A stretch of 64,000 nt of DNA from CAWDMC01 sp963803295 (GTDB lineage Bacteria > Acidobacteriota > Terriglobia > UBA7540): NCBI GenBank assembly GCA_963803295.1, contig CAWDMC010000009.1, forward strand, positions 1 to 64,000. The letters are read 5' to 3'. Position 1 is the stretch's first letter. The number at the start of each line of letters is the position of its first letter. A model generated the notes under the pieces. That model was not told the DNA's origin, did not search any database, and was given only the letters and a program-made list of their open reading frames with translations. A program made the position numbers and the translations under genes. Below are positions 19,669-29,514 of the stretch, in pieces.

Positions 19669-20523
19669 ATGGAAGGCCATGGAAACCGGTATGAAGATGA
19701 CGCCATGACGGGGGGGGCCCGGGAGCGCAAACGGGATCCGGTAGTGTGGACCCCCGAACTAGACACGATTATTCGAGAGGGGTACGCACGCGGCTGGTCT
19801 GGGGCGCTGCAAGCCATCAACAAGATTCAGCAACTCCATCCCAAATGGCGCAGTCATGTGGTTTGGGAGCGAGCCGCGCAGCTTGGCTTTGCCGCAGAGT
19901 ACGTCAAGGATCGTCCACCGTGGTCTGCCGCTGACGATGCCCATTTGATGGACTTTGTGGGAGAGCACTCGATACGGGCCCTCGCTGGTTGGCTACACCG
20001 CAGCAGATCTTCCGTCCGATCGAGATTATGGACGCTCGGTCAGAGATCGAGAGTTCAGGATAACTATACACAGGCCGGTTTGGCCAGAGATCTGCGCATC
20101 AGCCCCAAGGCTCTGCGTCGCTGGGAGGCGGCCGGCATTCTCAAGCGCCGCGATGGACGGATTACCCACGAATCGTTCCGGGACTTTTGTAAGCGGTATG
20201 GTTCAGAAATCGAGTACGGCACTCTTGACAAGGGAATGCAGGATTGGTTGAAAGATAATACGGACTTTATCCCGTGCCCAGCGCCGGCAACTAAGCGGCA
20301 GGCTTTTCGCCAACATCTTCAAAGGGTTGGTGTCTGTCCGCATTGTGGGCGGCAAACACGAGGCAACGCGCATGAACGGCATGTCAGGGCGTGCTTCAAA
20401 AAGCTGGCAGGAGGAAGGAATGAGCATAGCGGGAGTCCACGGGGATCCCCAGACCTTCACTCGTCTGCAGACTCAACCACGAAGCCGTCCGCCGCGTGGC
20501 GCCATTCGCGGAATGAGGGATAG
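19669..20523 (+). CDS. Predicted DNA-binding protein (Myb/SANT-like and MerR-like HTH, zinc motif)
   Basis: 284 residues from ATG 19669, chosen because gagga lies eight bases upstream; ATGs at 19633, 19654 and 19705 are alternatives. Two tryptophan-led helical blocks (VVWTPELDTIIREGYARGWS and PPWSAADDAHLMDFVGEHSI) look like Myb/SANT-type helices. A MerR-like helix-turn-helix follows (LARDLRISPKALRRWEAAGI), then a C-terminal CPHCGRQTRGNAHERHVRAC zinc-binding motif. A regulatory or recombination accessory role is plausible; the target is unknown. Its 3' end overlaps the convergent gene 20457-21491 by 67 bases. Confidence 0.6.
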   Translation: MEGHGNRYEDDAMTGGARERKRDPVVWTPELDTIIREGYARGWSGALQAINKIQQLHPKWRSHVVWERAAQLGFAAEYVKDRPPWSAADDAHLMDFVGEHSIRALAGWLHRSRSSVRSRLWTLGQRSRVQDNYTQAGLARDLRISPKALRRWEAAGILKRRDGRITHESFRDFCKRYGSEIEYGTLDKGMQDWLKDNTDFIPCPAPATKRQAFRQHLQRVGVCPHCGRQTRGNAHERHVRACFKKLAGGRNEHSGSPRGSPDLHSSADSTTKPSAAWRHSRNEG

Positions 20524-21491
20524 CTCGCCAGAGGAAGCCTCGACCAATGCTCATCCCAATAAAATACCCAGTAGTCGATGGTGCGGACACTCCGGGGATG
20601 CGCTTGAGAGCAATACACGAGGGCATCAAACCAACCTTCTTGTCTGGCATCAGTAAACAAATGGTCGCTGCCCCACTTAAGAAGGGCCTTCCAGCGCTGG
20701 GAGTAGTGCTCCTGGGCGAGTGTGCATCGAAGCTCTTTGTCACTTACCAAGAAGTCTGGGGCACGGCTTTTCAGCTCTTGGGTAACAACGACAGGAAACT
20801 CTGTATCTGTTTCCAGCAATGATCTCAGCCAGTAGGTAAGGGCTTCCCACTCCGAATACTGAATCACCGCCTCCGCGAGACATTCGGGAGTGACCTTTCG
20901 ACATTGCTTAATGATCTGCCGTTTGTCCTCCCTCATCTCGAAGGCGTCGATAATGTCGTCACTGCAAACCTCAGAGGCCCTTCGCCATTCCTCAAATGAT
21001 GGGTATGAGGAAGGGCGCCGCCGCTTCCACTGCTTCTCGCTGTGTTGCCAGTAGGCGCAGTCCCGGGAGAACGCCGGATCACGGACCGCGTAGAAGGTGA
21101 CCGCTCGCAGCCATCCCTCATGCTTGGCAAAGCCAACGACGTTGGCTTCGATCCACTCTGCGAGCCTTCGCCAAAGAATCGATTCTTCTTCTGGATATGC
21201 CTCCCGGTACTGGCGTTCGCATTCAAGGAAGCCTGGGCAGCGCTCCCCAAGAATTCTTGAGAGCCAGGTGGGTATTTCGCCTTCCGCCTCGGTGATCGCG
21301 CGCACCCACAGGCTGAACGCATTCCATTCGACATACAGCCTCCTGGCTTCCAAAAGGCGCTGCCAGGGTATGCGCCTTGCAAGACGATCGGCTTCCCGGC
21401 GGGCAATGTCAGATAATCGAATCTCGGCCTTGGATGGTTGCCACATTCGGTTGTTCTCAGTCCTGTCGCACGTACGACAAGAGTCACTCAT
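20457..21491 (-). CDS. Internally duplicated protein of unknown function
   Basis: 344 residues, intact. Two halves of about 145 residues repeat the same plan: first WQRLLEARRLYVEWNAFSLW ... HEGWLRAVTFYAVRDPAFSR ... SSYPSFEEWRRAS, then LAEAVIQYSEWEALTYWLRS ... QEGWFDALVYCSQAHPRSVR ... ASYPSFREWRHAAD. Each half is tryptophan-rich and helical. An N-terminal CRTCDRT could help bind metal. I recognise no family or catalytic motif. The overlap with the convergent neighbour's 3' end may limit simultaneous expression. Confidence 0.65.
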   Translation of the reverse strand: MSDSCRTCDRTENNRMWQPSKAEIRLSDIARREADRLARRIPWQRLLEARRLYVEWNAFSLWVRAITEAEGEIPTWLSRILGERCPGFLECERQYREAYPEEESILWRRLAEWIEANVVGFAKHEGWLRAVTFYAVRDPAFSRDCAYWQHSEKQWKRRRPSSYPSFEEWRRASEVCSDDIIDAFEMREDKRQIIKQCRKVTPECLAEAVIQYSEWEALTYWLRSLLETDTEFPVVVTQELKSRAPDFLVSDKELRCTLAQEHYSQRWKALLKWGSDHLFTDARQEGWFDALVYCSQAHPRSVRTIDYWVFYWDEHWSRLPLASYPSFREWRHAADGFVVESADE

Positions 21492-22010
21492 ATCGCAAAG
21501 GTATCTTCAGATCCACACGCGTTGTGCGAACTGCGGATTGTACTGTTGCTGCCGCCGCGACACGCGCGATGAATGGGGTTAACGCGCTAGCAAATTTGGG
21601 TCCTCTGTCGAAATGCCGTGCAGCAACGAGCGAATTCCAGTTCCACCTGCCACGAACACGGCCCCGAGGCCTCTTACTAAAATAACCCGCACTCCCATTA
21701 CGACAAGCGTTTGGCTCGCGATCGACTCCCAATGTGCAGGGGCCGTGCGCCAAAGCGTCACCCGGATGCCCATCTCGTGCTGCCTCTGCGTCACCTGGAA
21801 TGCGGGTAACCCATAGTTCCCATTCCGACGAGCGGCGCAGCAATTGCCCCAAAGATGAAGCGAAGGCCTCCGTCGTTCGCTCACGGTCATACTGTTATCG
21901 ACCTCTTCGGCCAAGGTGTCAACTTCGATCAGAGTCAGGGTGGATCTGCCGCTGCTTGTGCGCCGCTTGCTCATGTTCCCGTCTAACATCACCATGATGG
22001 CCGTCAAATA
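21484..22010 (-). pseudogene. C-terminal relic of an ADOP-type ABC permease
   Basis: Frames on the minus strand together give LIEVDTLAEEVDNSMTV, YGLPAFQVTQRQHEMGIRVT, GTGIRSLLHGISTEDPNLLA and finally TTRVDLKIPLRYE with a stop. This matches the usual ADOP/MacB end (V-T-Q-R-x-x-E-x-G-I-R, L-L-x-G-x-S-x-x-D-P, A-x-R-V-x-P-x-x-x-L-R-x-E). At least two frame changes are present. Only the last 170 or so residues remain. The N-terminal counterpart at 7329 is on the opposite strand. Confidence 0.7.
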
Positions 22011-22242
22011 GCGTATCGGTACTGCCAAACCGGATCCGTGCACCATTCAAGGCTAGCAGAGCCTTTGGCAAGCGGACAGTTTGATGTCCTGGGCGGCGCG
22101 TGTGGGGGGGAGCCGTACTCGAACCGGAGGGGACGCGAGTCAGACGAGCGTACGGTGTTGGCCTGCGAGTGCATCCGTTCAAGCGATGGTGTTGGTACTG
22201 AAAACAACGCCGTCATTGTGCAACTGGCGAGGAGACTTGAAG

Positions 22243-22700
22243 AATGGTCACATTTGTCAGCCAGAAAAAAGTTGGCACGCGGGCGCTGGACCACAAGGCG
22301 CCGTACTCCGGCTGTCGCGAATTAAGACCAATCCCTGGCTCCCCGGATTGGTCCTAACATTTGTCGACCGGCTAAAAAAAGTCGGCATCCAACGTGCTCG
22401 GGGGCAGAGACTTCCGTGCGGCCACATCTGCCGGCTCGCTTCGCAGAGTTGATTCGAGCCTCTCTCGACCGCGCGCGGGCAATTATGCCTACCTCCGAGT
22501 TTGGTCCTAACATTTCTCGACCGGCCAAAAAAAGTCGGTAACCAGCGTGCTTGATAAAAGACCTCCGCGTGCCCCGTCTGGCGACTCGGTTCGCAGGAGT
22601 TCATTCGAACATCTCTCGACCGACCGCGGGCAATCGGCCCTACCGCTGACCTTGGTCCTAACATTTCTCGACCGGCTAGAAAAAGTCACTACCAGAACTG
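22243..22700. repeat. Tandem array of 151-153 bp repeats
   Basis: The core GGTCCTAACATTT followed by a CGACCGGC(T/C)A block and a poly-A run starts at 22348, 22501 and 22652, with a decayed copy near 22243. Spacings are 153 and 151 bases. Each full unit also carries a second CTCTCGACCG block about 105 bases later. The array ends about 130 bases before the MoxR-like gene. It may mark the left edge, an origin or a partition locus of the conjugative element. Confidence 0.8.
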
Positions 22701-22829
22701 CTCTGGCCTCTAGGGTCTTTCTTGGACTCGATTTGCCGACTACGGCGACTCGGGCCCCGACAGCCCAGGCGCCCTCGAATCGCCTGCTCCAGATGGAATC
22801 GTGTTGTAGAGTGTGCCGCGAGGAGGCAC

Positions 22830-23746
22830 GTGTTCGCATCACCGCAGGAGCTGTCCGGGAAGCTGCGACAGGCCAGATATGTCATCGACGAGGTGACGCT
22901 GCAAGTGGTTTATCTGGCCGCCCGCATGCAGAAGCCACTGCTCGTCGAGGGACCACCCGGCTGCGGAAAGACGGAGCTTGCTTACGCGGTAGCGGAAGCA
23001 GCGGGAACCTTCGTCGAGCGCCTGCAGTGCTACGAGGCATTACGGAAGATAAGGCTATAGGCAAGTTCGACGAAGCCCTGCAAAAGCTGTTCCTTGAAAC
23101 CCAAGGTGAGCGTCTCGGGCAAGAGTGGGAAGCCATTCGCCACCACCTGCATTCGCTCGCTTTCTTTGCTGAGGGGCCGCTCCTCCGCGCCTTGCGTCGC
23201 CAGGACCGGCCTTGCGTGCTTCTGGTGGACGAACTCGACAAGGTCGATCACGCATTTGAAGCCCTTCTGCTGGAGATCCTGAGCGCGTGGCAAGTCACCG
23301 TACCCAAGCTGGGGACGATCAAGGCGGAGACGGTTCCCTTCGTGGTCTTGAGCTCGAACGAGGAGCGCCGGCTGGGTGATCCCTTACGCAGGCGATGTTT
23401 CTACCTGCGTCTGGAGTACCCCACGGTAACAAGGGAGGCGGAAATCCTGGCCGTGCGCGGCAGTACGCAGGATCCGGCCTTGCGCGGGCAGTTGGCGGGT
23501 CTGGCGCAGGCGCTGCGCGGGTGGAGCCTGGAGAAGCCCCCTTCCATCGCCGAAATGCTCGACCTTGCGAAGGCTCTCGAAATCATGGGTGTGCGGGAAA
23601 TTGAGGTCGAGCAGCGGGACGTGCTACTGCCGCTGCTCGCTAAAACGGAGGCGGACCGGAGACGGCTGCTGCTGCGGGCCGGTTTCGACGGCCTGGTCGC
23701 AGACTCGAAGAGATATCGGGACGAGCTCGCGGGTGGGAGTGCTTGA
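22830..23746 (+). pseudogene. MoxR-like AAA+ ATPase, one frameshift
   Basis: Starts at GTG 22830 behind gaggagg (22820-22826). Walker A is VEGPPGCGKTEL, Walker B is CVLLVDELDK, followed by sensor and arginine-finger regions (VVLSSNEERRLGDPLRRRCF). The frame breaks at 23037, where one G is missing; adding it gives LQCYEGITEDKAIGKFDEAL. MoxR ATPases act as chaperones in assembly of membrane or metal-containing complexes. As first gene of the transfer cluster it may assist secretion-channel assembly, which is inference. Its stop overlaps the start of the transglycosylase. Confidence 0.8.
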
Positions 23747-24254
23747 AAAAAGCGGCGCTTTGTTCGTTCTCCTGTGCGTGGCCGCGACCGCTACGGCTGC
23801 GGAGCCAGGCACAAGCACGACGCGGGAGTATTCGGCTAGGTGCGCCGAATACTACGCGCGCCTTTACGGGGTGCCGGTGGAGTTGGTAGACGCGGTGATT
23901 GAAGTGGAGTCGGACTGGCAACCTCACGCGGTTTCGGGGAAGGGGGCGGCAGGGTTGATGCAACTGATGCCGGCGACGGCGGTGAGAATGGGAGTGTGGA
24001 ATCGATTTCGAATCGAGGAGAACATCCGCGCCGGCGTCGAGTATCTGGCCTGGTTGATGAGAACGTTCGGAGGCGACCTGAGACTGGTGACGGCTGCCTA
24101 TTACGTTGGCGAGCGGCCGATCCATGCACGGGGACTGGAATACTCGTCGCCCGAGGTTTACCGCTACGTGAGCCAGATAGCTCGCGTCTACCGGGTGAGG
24201 CGCATAGAGAATCTGCGAATTCAAGCCGAGCGCGGTGTTCGGCAAAGGAAGTGA
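23733..24254 (+). CDS. Lytic transglycosylase, VirB1-like
   Basis: About 173 residues, starting at GTG 23733 or 23739 within the end of the MoxR-like gene. A signal peptide (ALFVLLCVAATATAAEPG) precedes an SLT domain with the catalytic Glu in VIEVESDW, the GLMQLMPATA motif and AAYYVGERPI in place of the usual A-Y-N-A-G. It would cut peptidoglycan to let the secretion channel cross the wall. Position next to VirB9/VirB10 genes supports a VirB1 role. Confidence 0.85.
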   Translation: MGVLEKSGALFVLLCVAATATAAEPGTSTTREYSARCAEYYARLYGVPVELVDAVIEVESDWQPHAVSGKGAAGLMQLMPATAVRMGVWNRFRIEENIRAGVEYLAWLMRTFGGDLRLVTAAYYVGERPIHARGLEYSSPEVYRYVSQIARVYRVRRIENLRIQAERGVRQRK

Positions 24255-24262
24255 GGTGACTG

Positions 24263-25340
24263 GTGCGCAAAGTCGGAAAGGCTCTTGTGTTCTGCTTGGC
24301 CCTGGCCGCCGGCACGGCGATGGGGCAGGTGCTGGAGGTCAAGCCACAGGTACGGACCAGCGCGGAAATCGACTCGAGTGCTAACGGTGATCGAGGTGGC
24401 GGCGCACTTCGTGACAGCCATCCGGATGCCCGAGACGGTGAACTCGGTGGTCGTCGGTGATCCCGCACTGTTTCAGGTGGGGCATTCGGAGCGGGAGCCT
24501 CAACTCGTATTCATCAAAGCCCTCACGACGAAGGCAGTGGAGAGCAACCTGTTGATCTCGACGGCCCGTGGGCATCAAGCAAGTCTCCTGCTGGTCGCCC
24601 GGGGAGAACAGAAATCCGCCACGCCCGCGAGCGTGGACTTTCTGCTGAAGTACAAGACGGCCGGAGGCTTTCTGATCGAACCGGACTATCCCTCTGTTCT
24701 CGTGGGGCAAACGCTGCCGCTCGATTCAGTCTCACCCAGTCCTGGCGCTGCTTTTGACAGAGCAAAGGCAACTCCGGCCTATACGACGAAATCAGATCCC
24801 CCTTCTTCTCCGCTTTCGGATCCACCCGCCGAGAAGACAGCGAATAATCTCGACAAACTTCTGGCGCGGCAAGAGCGTTCGTCCCTGCCGGCCCTCTACG
24901 GAGAACATGTGGCGGGAGAGGCGGCTACAGGCGACCAGGTGCGCGCCGGGGTCAGCGAGATTCTGGATGGCGGGGAGCGGGTCATCGTGCTCTTCTCCGC
25001 GGTCAACCCGACGGAGCACAACATTCTGCTGATGCCGCCACAGGTTCAGATGGGGGGCAAGACCAAGTCCGGCAAGCTAATACGGCGTTCTCACTGGACG
25101 ACCGCAGACCAACTGGCAGTCACGGAATTCCGTCTGAGCAAGCGGCGCCTGGGGCCGGGTGAGCGAGCGGACGGAGTTGTCCTGTTCGAGCGGCCCCCGT
25201 ACAAACAGTCGAACGAGACCATATTCTTGCAGATGGCGGAGGCTGGGGCCGTCGATCGCCCGGCCCTGGCCCCGATTGGTTTCGGAATCAGTACTGGGCG
25301 AGAGGAGACTCACCATGGAGAAGATGCCACAGGAAAATAG
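24263..25340 (+). pseudogene. VirB9/TrbG-like protein 1, frameshift near the 5' end
   Basis: Starts at GTG 24263 with a signal peptide (ALVFCLALAAGTAMGQ). After residue 40 or so the frame must change near 24378 to reach VLTVIEVAAHFVTAIRMPET and VVVGDPALFQVGHSEREPQL, then VESNLLISTARGHQASLLLV. That is the pattern of the VirB9/TrbG N-terminal domain. A linker rich in Pro/Ser leads to a second beta domain (ERVIVLFSAVNPTEHNILLM). Total length is about 358 residues. The last 26 bases overlap the virB10 start. A second relative lies at 41516. Confidence 0.65.
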
Positions 25341-26794
25341 CGAAGCAGATGCGGCTGCGGAAACGCCAACCCTTCTGGAAGAGCCGGGGGAACAGGAACA
25401 GGCTCGCCCAAAGGACGGGGTCCGATGGCGCGACATGCTTCGCCAGGCCTTGGAGAAGGCGCGTCAGACGCAGCCTCCGGTGAGTACTCGAAGGGATCTC
25501 AGCAGAGACCGAAGCAAGTCCATGCTTTTGCTCGCCGGCGCCGTCGTGTTAATGCTCTTGCTCTTCCTTGGTCTCTTCTCTTCACCCCAGAGAGCCAAAA
25601 AGCTGGATGCCGGAAGAAGGCCGGGTACTCCGGACCTCGGACGCCGGGCTACGCCGGGCCAGGAGACAGCCCCGCCAGGGTCGGTGACGCCGATGTTAAA
25701 TGCCGACGTGAGTGGCGGACAAGCCCTGAATACTGGGGATGTCACCCCGGAAGATGTTGACCGAACGTCGCGGCTGGGATTGACCCAAGGTCAAGTTGCT
25801 AAACCCGCGGCGCCGCTCGGTCAGGGTGTACCGCCCGAAAGAGACCCGGCGCAGTATTCCCTGAGCAAAGTGGATTTCTCAGACCCGGCCCTGGCCGAGC
25901 AGCCTGGCTATGGCCTTGGCCCCGCCTACCAACGTGCGCCCGTGCCTCAGCAAGCAGCAGTATCCGCAGAGTCGGACGACCTGCGAAAACCCTCGCTGGT
26001 GTTTGTTCGGGCGGCGGAAACGAAACGTTGCCGGCGGCCCAGCGGCGCGCCCGGGCGGGGTCGAGCAGACCCAAGTTCTGAATGCCTTGGCGCCTGGCAC
26101 GCGCCTGATGGCGCGACTCGAGTCGGCGGTGAACAGCGCGGTGAAGGAGCCGGTGGTGGCGGTTATCGAGTACAACTACGAACGCGACGGCGAGATCGTG
26201 GTGCCCGCGGGAGCGAAGGCAATAGGTCAACTCCAGCAGGCGGACCGGTCCGGCTACGTGGACATCAGGTTCGAGACGCTCGAAATGCCGGACGGCATGA
26301 TCCTGAAGATGAGCGGGATAGCGACGGACCTGAGGCTGCGGCCGCTCAAGGGAACCGTGGCGGGGAAGAAGACAGGGACGAAGTTCCTGGTGCGTACGTT
26401 CACCGGCCTTGGAACCATGGCTGCTTATCTGGTGGGAAACAGCGGCGGCAGCGGGCTCTACGGGCCGATCTCCGAGAGCGCGCTCTTGCGGGAACGGGTT
26501 GCCAACAACATCGGCATGGCCGGTGACCAACAATTGAACGAGCTGGCTTTCAACCAGAATATTGTGGTGACGGTTCCCGGCAACACCCGGTTCTACATTG
26601 TGCTCGATGCAAGAGGACTGGAACGGGCCGGCAATGGAACACCAACGGCAAACTTTAACTCCAAAGTGGCGGGAGGTACCGCACTGCCCAGCCTGGAGGA
26701 ACTACGCCAATTGATGCAGTTGAAACAGGAACTCGGCGCCATGTATCAGCAGGCCAGTACACCGGCGGCGGGTAGTCAGGCGAGGCCGCAGTGA
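25315..26794 (+). pseudogene. virB10: VirB10/TrbI-like channel scaffold, one frameshift
   Basis: ATG 25315 follows gagagga. An acidic cytoplasmic N-terminus precedes one transmembrane helix (about 66-86, SMLLLAGAVVLMLLLFLGLF) and a proline-rich periplasmic linker. The VirB10 C-terminal beta-barrel domain follows (QTQVLNALAPGTRLMARLES, YNYERDGEIVVPAGAKAIGQ, FNQNIVVTVPGNTRFYIVLD). The frame changes around 26000-26030. VirB10 spans both membranes and links ATPase energy to channel opening. The gene ends by GTGA overlap with the next gene, so they are coupled. Confidence 0.85.
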
Positions 26795-27177
26795 GCACCG
26801 AGGGAAGAGAGGCAAGGAGGAGAATGCAACCGGAATGGGGACCGCTGGAGGCGAAGTTATGCCCGGCACGCTGCGTAGGGTTTATGTTCATGGGAAGAGT
26901 GAACGGTATCCATTGTTACAAGCACGGGATCACGAGAACCCCCCTGAATCTGGACCGCAACGGGAACTGTTACGTCTGTCGCGGCGGCTGGCGATACGAA
27001 CTAGCGGATTATTCGGTAGAAATCGCGAAGCTGGAAGCGGATCTGAGGAAAATGGGCGAAACGCTCGAAAGCGCTTACGATGACGAATACATCGCGCGGA
27101 AGACGAGTGCTCTGGGAGAAGCCGGCCTCCCGCTCTTGCGGATTCAGGTGGAGCCGGAAGACGTGAACGTGAACTGA
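26791..27177 (+). CDS. Small Cys-rich, probably zinc-binding, T4SS-associated protein
   Basis: 128 residues from GTG 26791, overlapping the virB10 stop (GTGA). Cys/His pairs (CPARC, HCYKH, CYVC) in residues 24-58 suggest a zinc-binding module. The C-terminal half is an acidic helical region (SVEIAKLEADLRKMGETLES). There is no signal peptide or membrane segment. No family is recognised. Coupling to virB10 argues for a role in the transfer apparatus or its control. Confidence 0.55.
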   Translation: MSTEGREARRRMQPEWGPLEAKLCPARCVGFMFMGRVNGIHCYKHGITRTPLNLDRNGNCYVCRGGWRYELADYSVEIAKLEADLRKMGETLESAYDDEYIARKTSALGEAGLPLLRIQVEPEDVNVN

Positions 27178-27235
27178 AGGCATTTTCCGCTGTAAGCTCA
27201 CCCGCTGAAATCCCAGCCCTCAGAACCCTGGCAGG

Positions 27236-27273
27236 CCCTCCCGGAATCAGTTAGATTAGGGTTTCAGGGAGGG
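27236..27273 (+). promoter_or_regulatory. Short stem that can cover the ribosome binding site
   Basis: CCCTCCC (27236-27242) is complementary to GGGAGGG (27267-27273), the Shine-Dalgarno of the double-AAA gene at GTG 27280. Seven base pairs with a 24-base loop: weak support on its own, but similar to stronger structures later in the operon. Confidence 0.35.
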
Positions 27274-27279
27274 AATGCC

Positions 27280-29356
27280 GTGGCTCCGCCGGGACACTAC
27301 CGGTTCAGCCCTTTTCGGTGGGTCGCCTGGCAGGTGGGCCGCCTGGTAGTGGCATTCTTCCGTGGTTTGCGCGACACCGCCACCTGGTTCGTTGGATCTG
27401 CGAAAGATGAATGCTTCAGCCGCAAGCCAGGTCCAGTGTTGACACTGGTGCTGATCAGCCTGCCCGTTGCCGCCCTGGCCAGCGATTGGCCCTCCTGAAT
27501 GGTTTCTGAATTGGCCCGTTATGTTCGCCGGTGTGCTGCTGCTGGCCATCCTCCTCAGAGTTCCCCTCAACCTCGCTCCTTCGTTTCTCCGTAAGGTTGT
27601 GAAGATCGCGATCGCGGTGTGCCTGCTGCAAGGGTTCGTGATGTTTCTGGATTGGGAGCCCTTCAAGACGGCCTTCGGTCTCACCCGGCGTGAAACCTTT
27701 GGGCCGGTGTTGGGCGCGATAGTGATCTGGTTTGTTGCGGTGGTCTGGATCGTGTTGTCGCGGCCGAAGGCGGCGGGAATCGGAATCTTGAGCAGCCAGG
27801 GGCAGGCAAGATTGTTTGGGTCGAGTCCCCGGCGCCTGCGCTTTAGTGACGTCGGAGGAATGGAGGAAGCAAAGGACCAAATTCGGCAATTGGTTCAGAG
27901 CCGGCTGCAGCCCGGCAAGTATCGCCGGTACGGGGTGGTGCGCAATGGAATTCTGTTGCATGGGCCACGAGGAAGCGGGAAGACTTTCCTGGCTGAGGCG
28001 ACTGCAGGTGAGTTCGGGTTGAGTTACTACTACCTATCCCCAACTGATCAGGTGAGCATGTGGAGGGGGCAAACGGCGGCGAATCTTCGTGAGAACTTCG
28101 CCAATGCCGCAGCTCAGAGTCCAGCACTTTTGTTTATCGACGAAATTGACACAGTTGGTGGAGTACGCCAAGCCACTGGTACAACGGGGGACCCTGGCGG
28201 CGCGGGTCGTGCGTACAACACCACGACCACCCAGTTGATGCAGTCCATTGACCAATACCGTGATTCTCCCGCCTTCGTGCTCATGGCCGCCACCAACTTT
28301 TTGGACGGTCTAGACCCAGCGCTCATTCGGGAAGGTCGATTTGACCTTAAGATTCGCGTCGATCTTCCCGACGAATCCACCCGACTGAAAATTCTCGAAT
28401 CGCAATTGGCCAAGAAACCATGGCGCGGTTTTGAGTTACAGGAGTTCGCCCGCAAGACCCCGGGGGCGAGCGCGGCGAAGCTCAAAGCGCTGGTTGACCA
28501 GGCCGCCGCCTTCGCCGCCGAAGAGGACCGCAAGATCGAAGAGGGCGACCTCCGCCGGGCGACGGAGCAAGCGGGAGGGAAGGACCGCCCCTTCTTTCAA
28601 CCCGTGCAGTGGGAGGACCTGGTTCTCGAAGATGATGTCGAAAGAGACCTGCGGAGCCTCATCCGGCTATTGGAAGACCCGGATCGAGCCGAAAGGATGG
28701 GGATGCACCTTCCCACCGGACTGATGCTTCTGGGTCCGCCAGGGACAGGCAAGACCATGATCGCACGCCTGATCGCCACCCAGACGCGGCGAAGCTTCTA
28801 TCCCCTCACTTCGGCGGAGGTGCTAGACGGCGCTACCGGTGGGTCGGTGAAGCGGGTTGCCGAAGTGTTTGCTCGGGCCAAAGAGCATGGCCCCTCGCTC
28901 ATTTTCCTTGATGAAATGGATGGGTTGTTGCCGGGAAACAACCGTTATGTGGCTCAGCACGACTTGCAGGTAGTCGAACAATTCTTGACTGAAATCAGTG
29001 ATATCGAGGCCGCGCACGGGGTTTTCCTGGTGGGCACGACCAACCACTCCGAGAATATCGACTTGCGCATCCTACGGGGAGGACGATTCTCGGAGAAGCT
29101 GGAGATCCGCCCTCCCGGCCCGGCAGGAGTAGAGCGCCTGCTCACCAGGTACCTGGGTAAGACGCGTTTAGAGCCTTCTCTGGGCGTTGCCCAGGTTGCG
29201 GCGCGTATGGCAGGCCTGGCTCCCGCCGACATCGAAGCCATTTGCAACACGGCCAAGCGGTTTGCCTTCAACCGCGCCGGCCAGGGTGACGAACTTCCTC
29301 CGCTTTCCTGGCTGGACTTTGAGAAGGCCGTCCGACGCATCAAGGGTGCGGCCTAG
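27280..29356 (+). pseudogene. Membrane-anchored double-AAA+ ATPase, one frameshift
   Basis: GTG 27280 is preceded by agggaggg. The N-terminal 110 residues hold two or three membrane helices (VLTLVLISLPVAALA, PVMFAGVLLLAILL, GAIVIWFVAVVWIVL). Two AAA modules follow: Walker A GPRGSGKT with Walker B LLFIDEID, then GPPGTGKT with LIFLDEMD. This is the Cdc48/FtsH-like arrangement, here without a protease domain. A single frame change near 27485-27495 splits the N-terminus; otherwise 629 residues are open. It sits between virB10 and virB2, which is not part of the canonical VirB set. It may disassemble or extract membrane proteins, which is inference. Confidence 0.85.
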
Positions 29357-29445
29357 CCCGACCCGATTCCCGCCTTGCCCTCTGTAACCCTCAGTTGAAC
29401 ACTCCCGGTCGATTTGACAGAAAAAAAACTTCACCCTACCTTTGC

Positions 29446-29497
29446 CCTGGCTCGGCCGTGTCCAGCGGGTTTCACAGCGGTAGAGCGGCGAGCCAGG
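29446..29497 (+). promoter_or_regulatory. Stem-loop directly 5' of the virB2 ribosome binding site
   Basis: CCTGGCTCG(g)CCG (29446-29458) pairs with CGGCGAGCCAGG (29486-29497), 12 bp with one bulged G. The Shine-Dalgarno aaggagga begins at the next base (29498). This could block upstream RNA decay or modulate pilin translation. Confidence 0.6.
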
Positions 29498-29514
29498 AAG
29501 GAGGAAAGTCGTTC

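Noticed and set aside
22257..22664. Minus-strand frame with an apparent 51-residue repeat
   Set aside because: 153 bases equal 51 codons by chance for one interval, but the next interval is 151 bases and breaks the frame, so a coding repeat is unlikely.
22243..22700. CRISPR-like array
   Set aside because: Units are about 152 bases with conservation along much of their length, not short repeats with unique spacers, and no cas gene is nearby.
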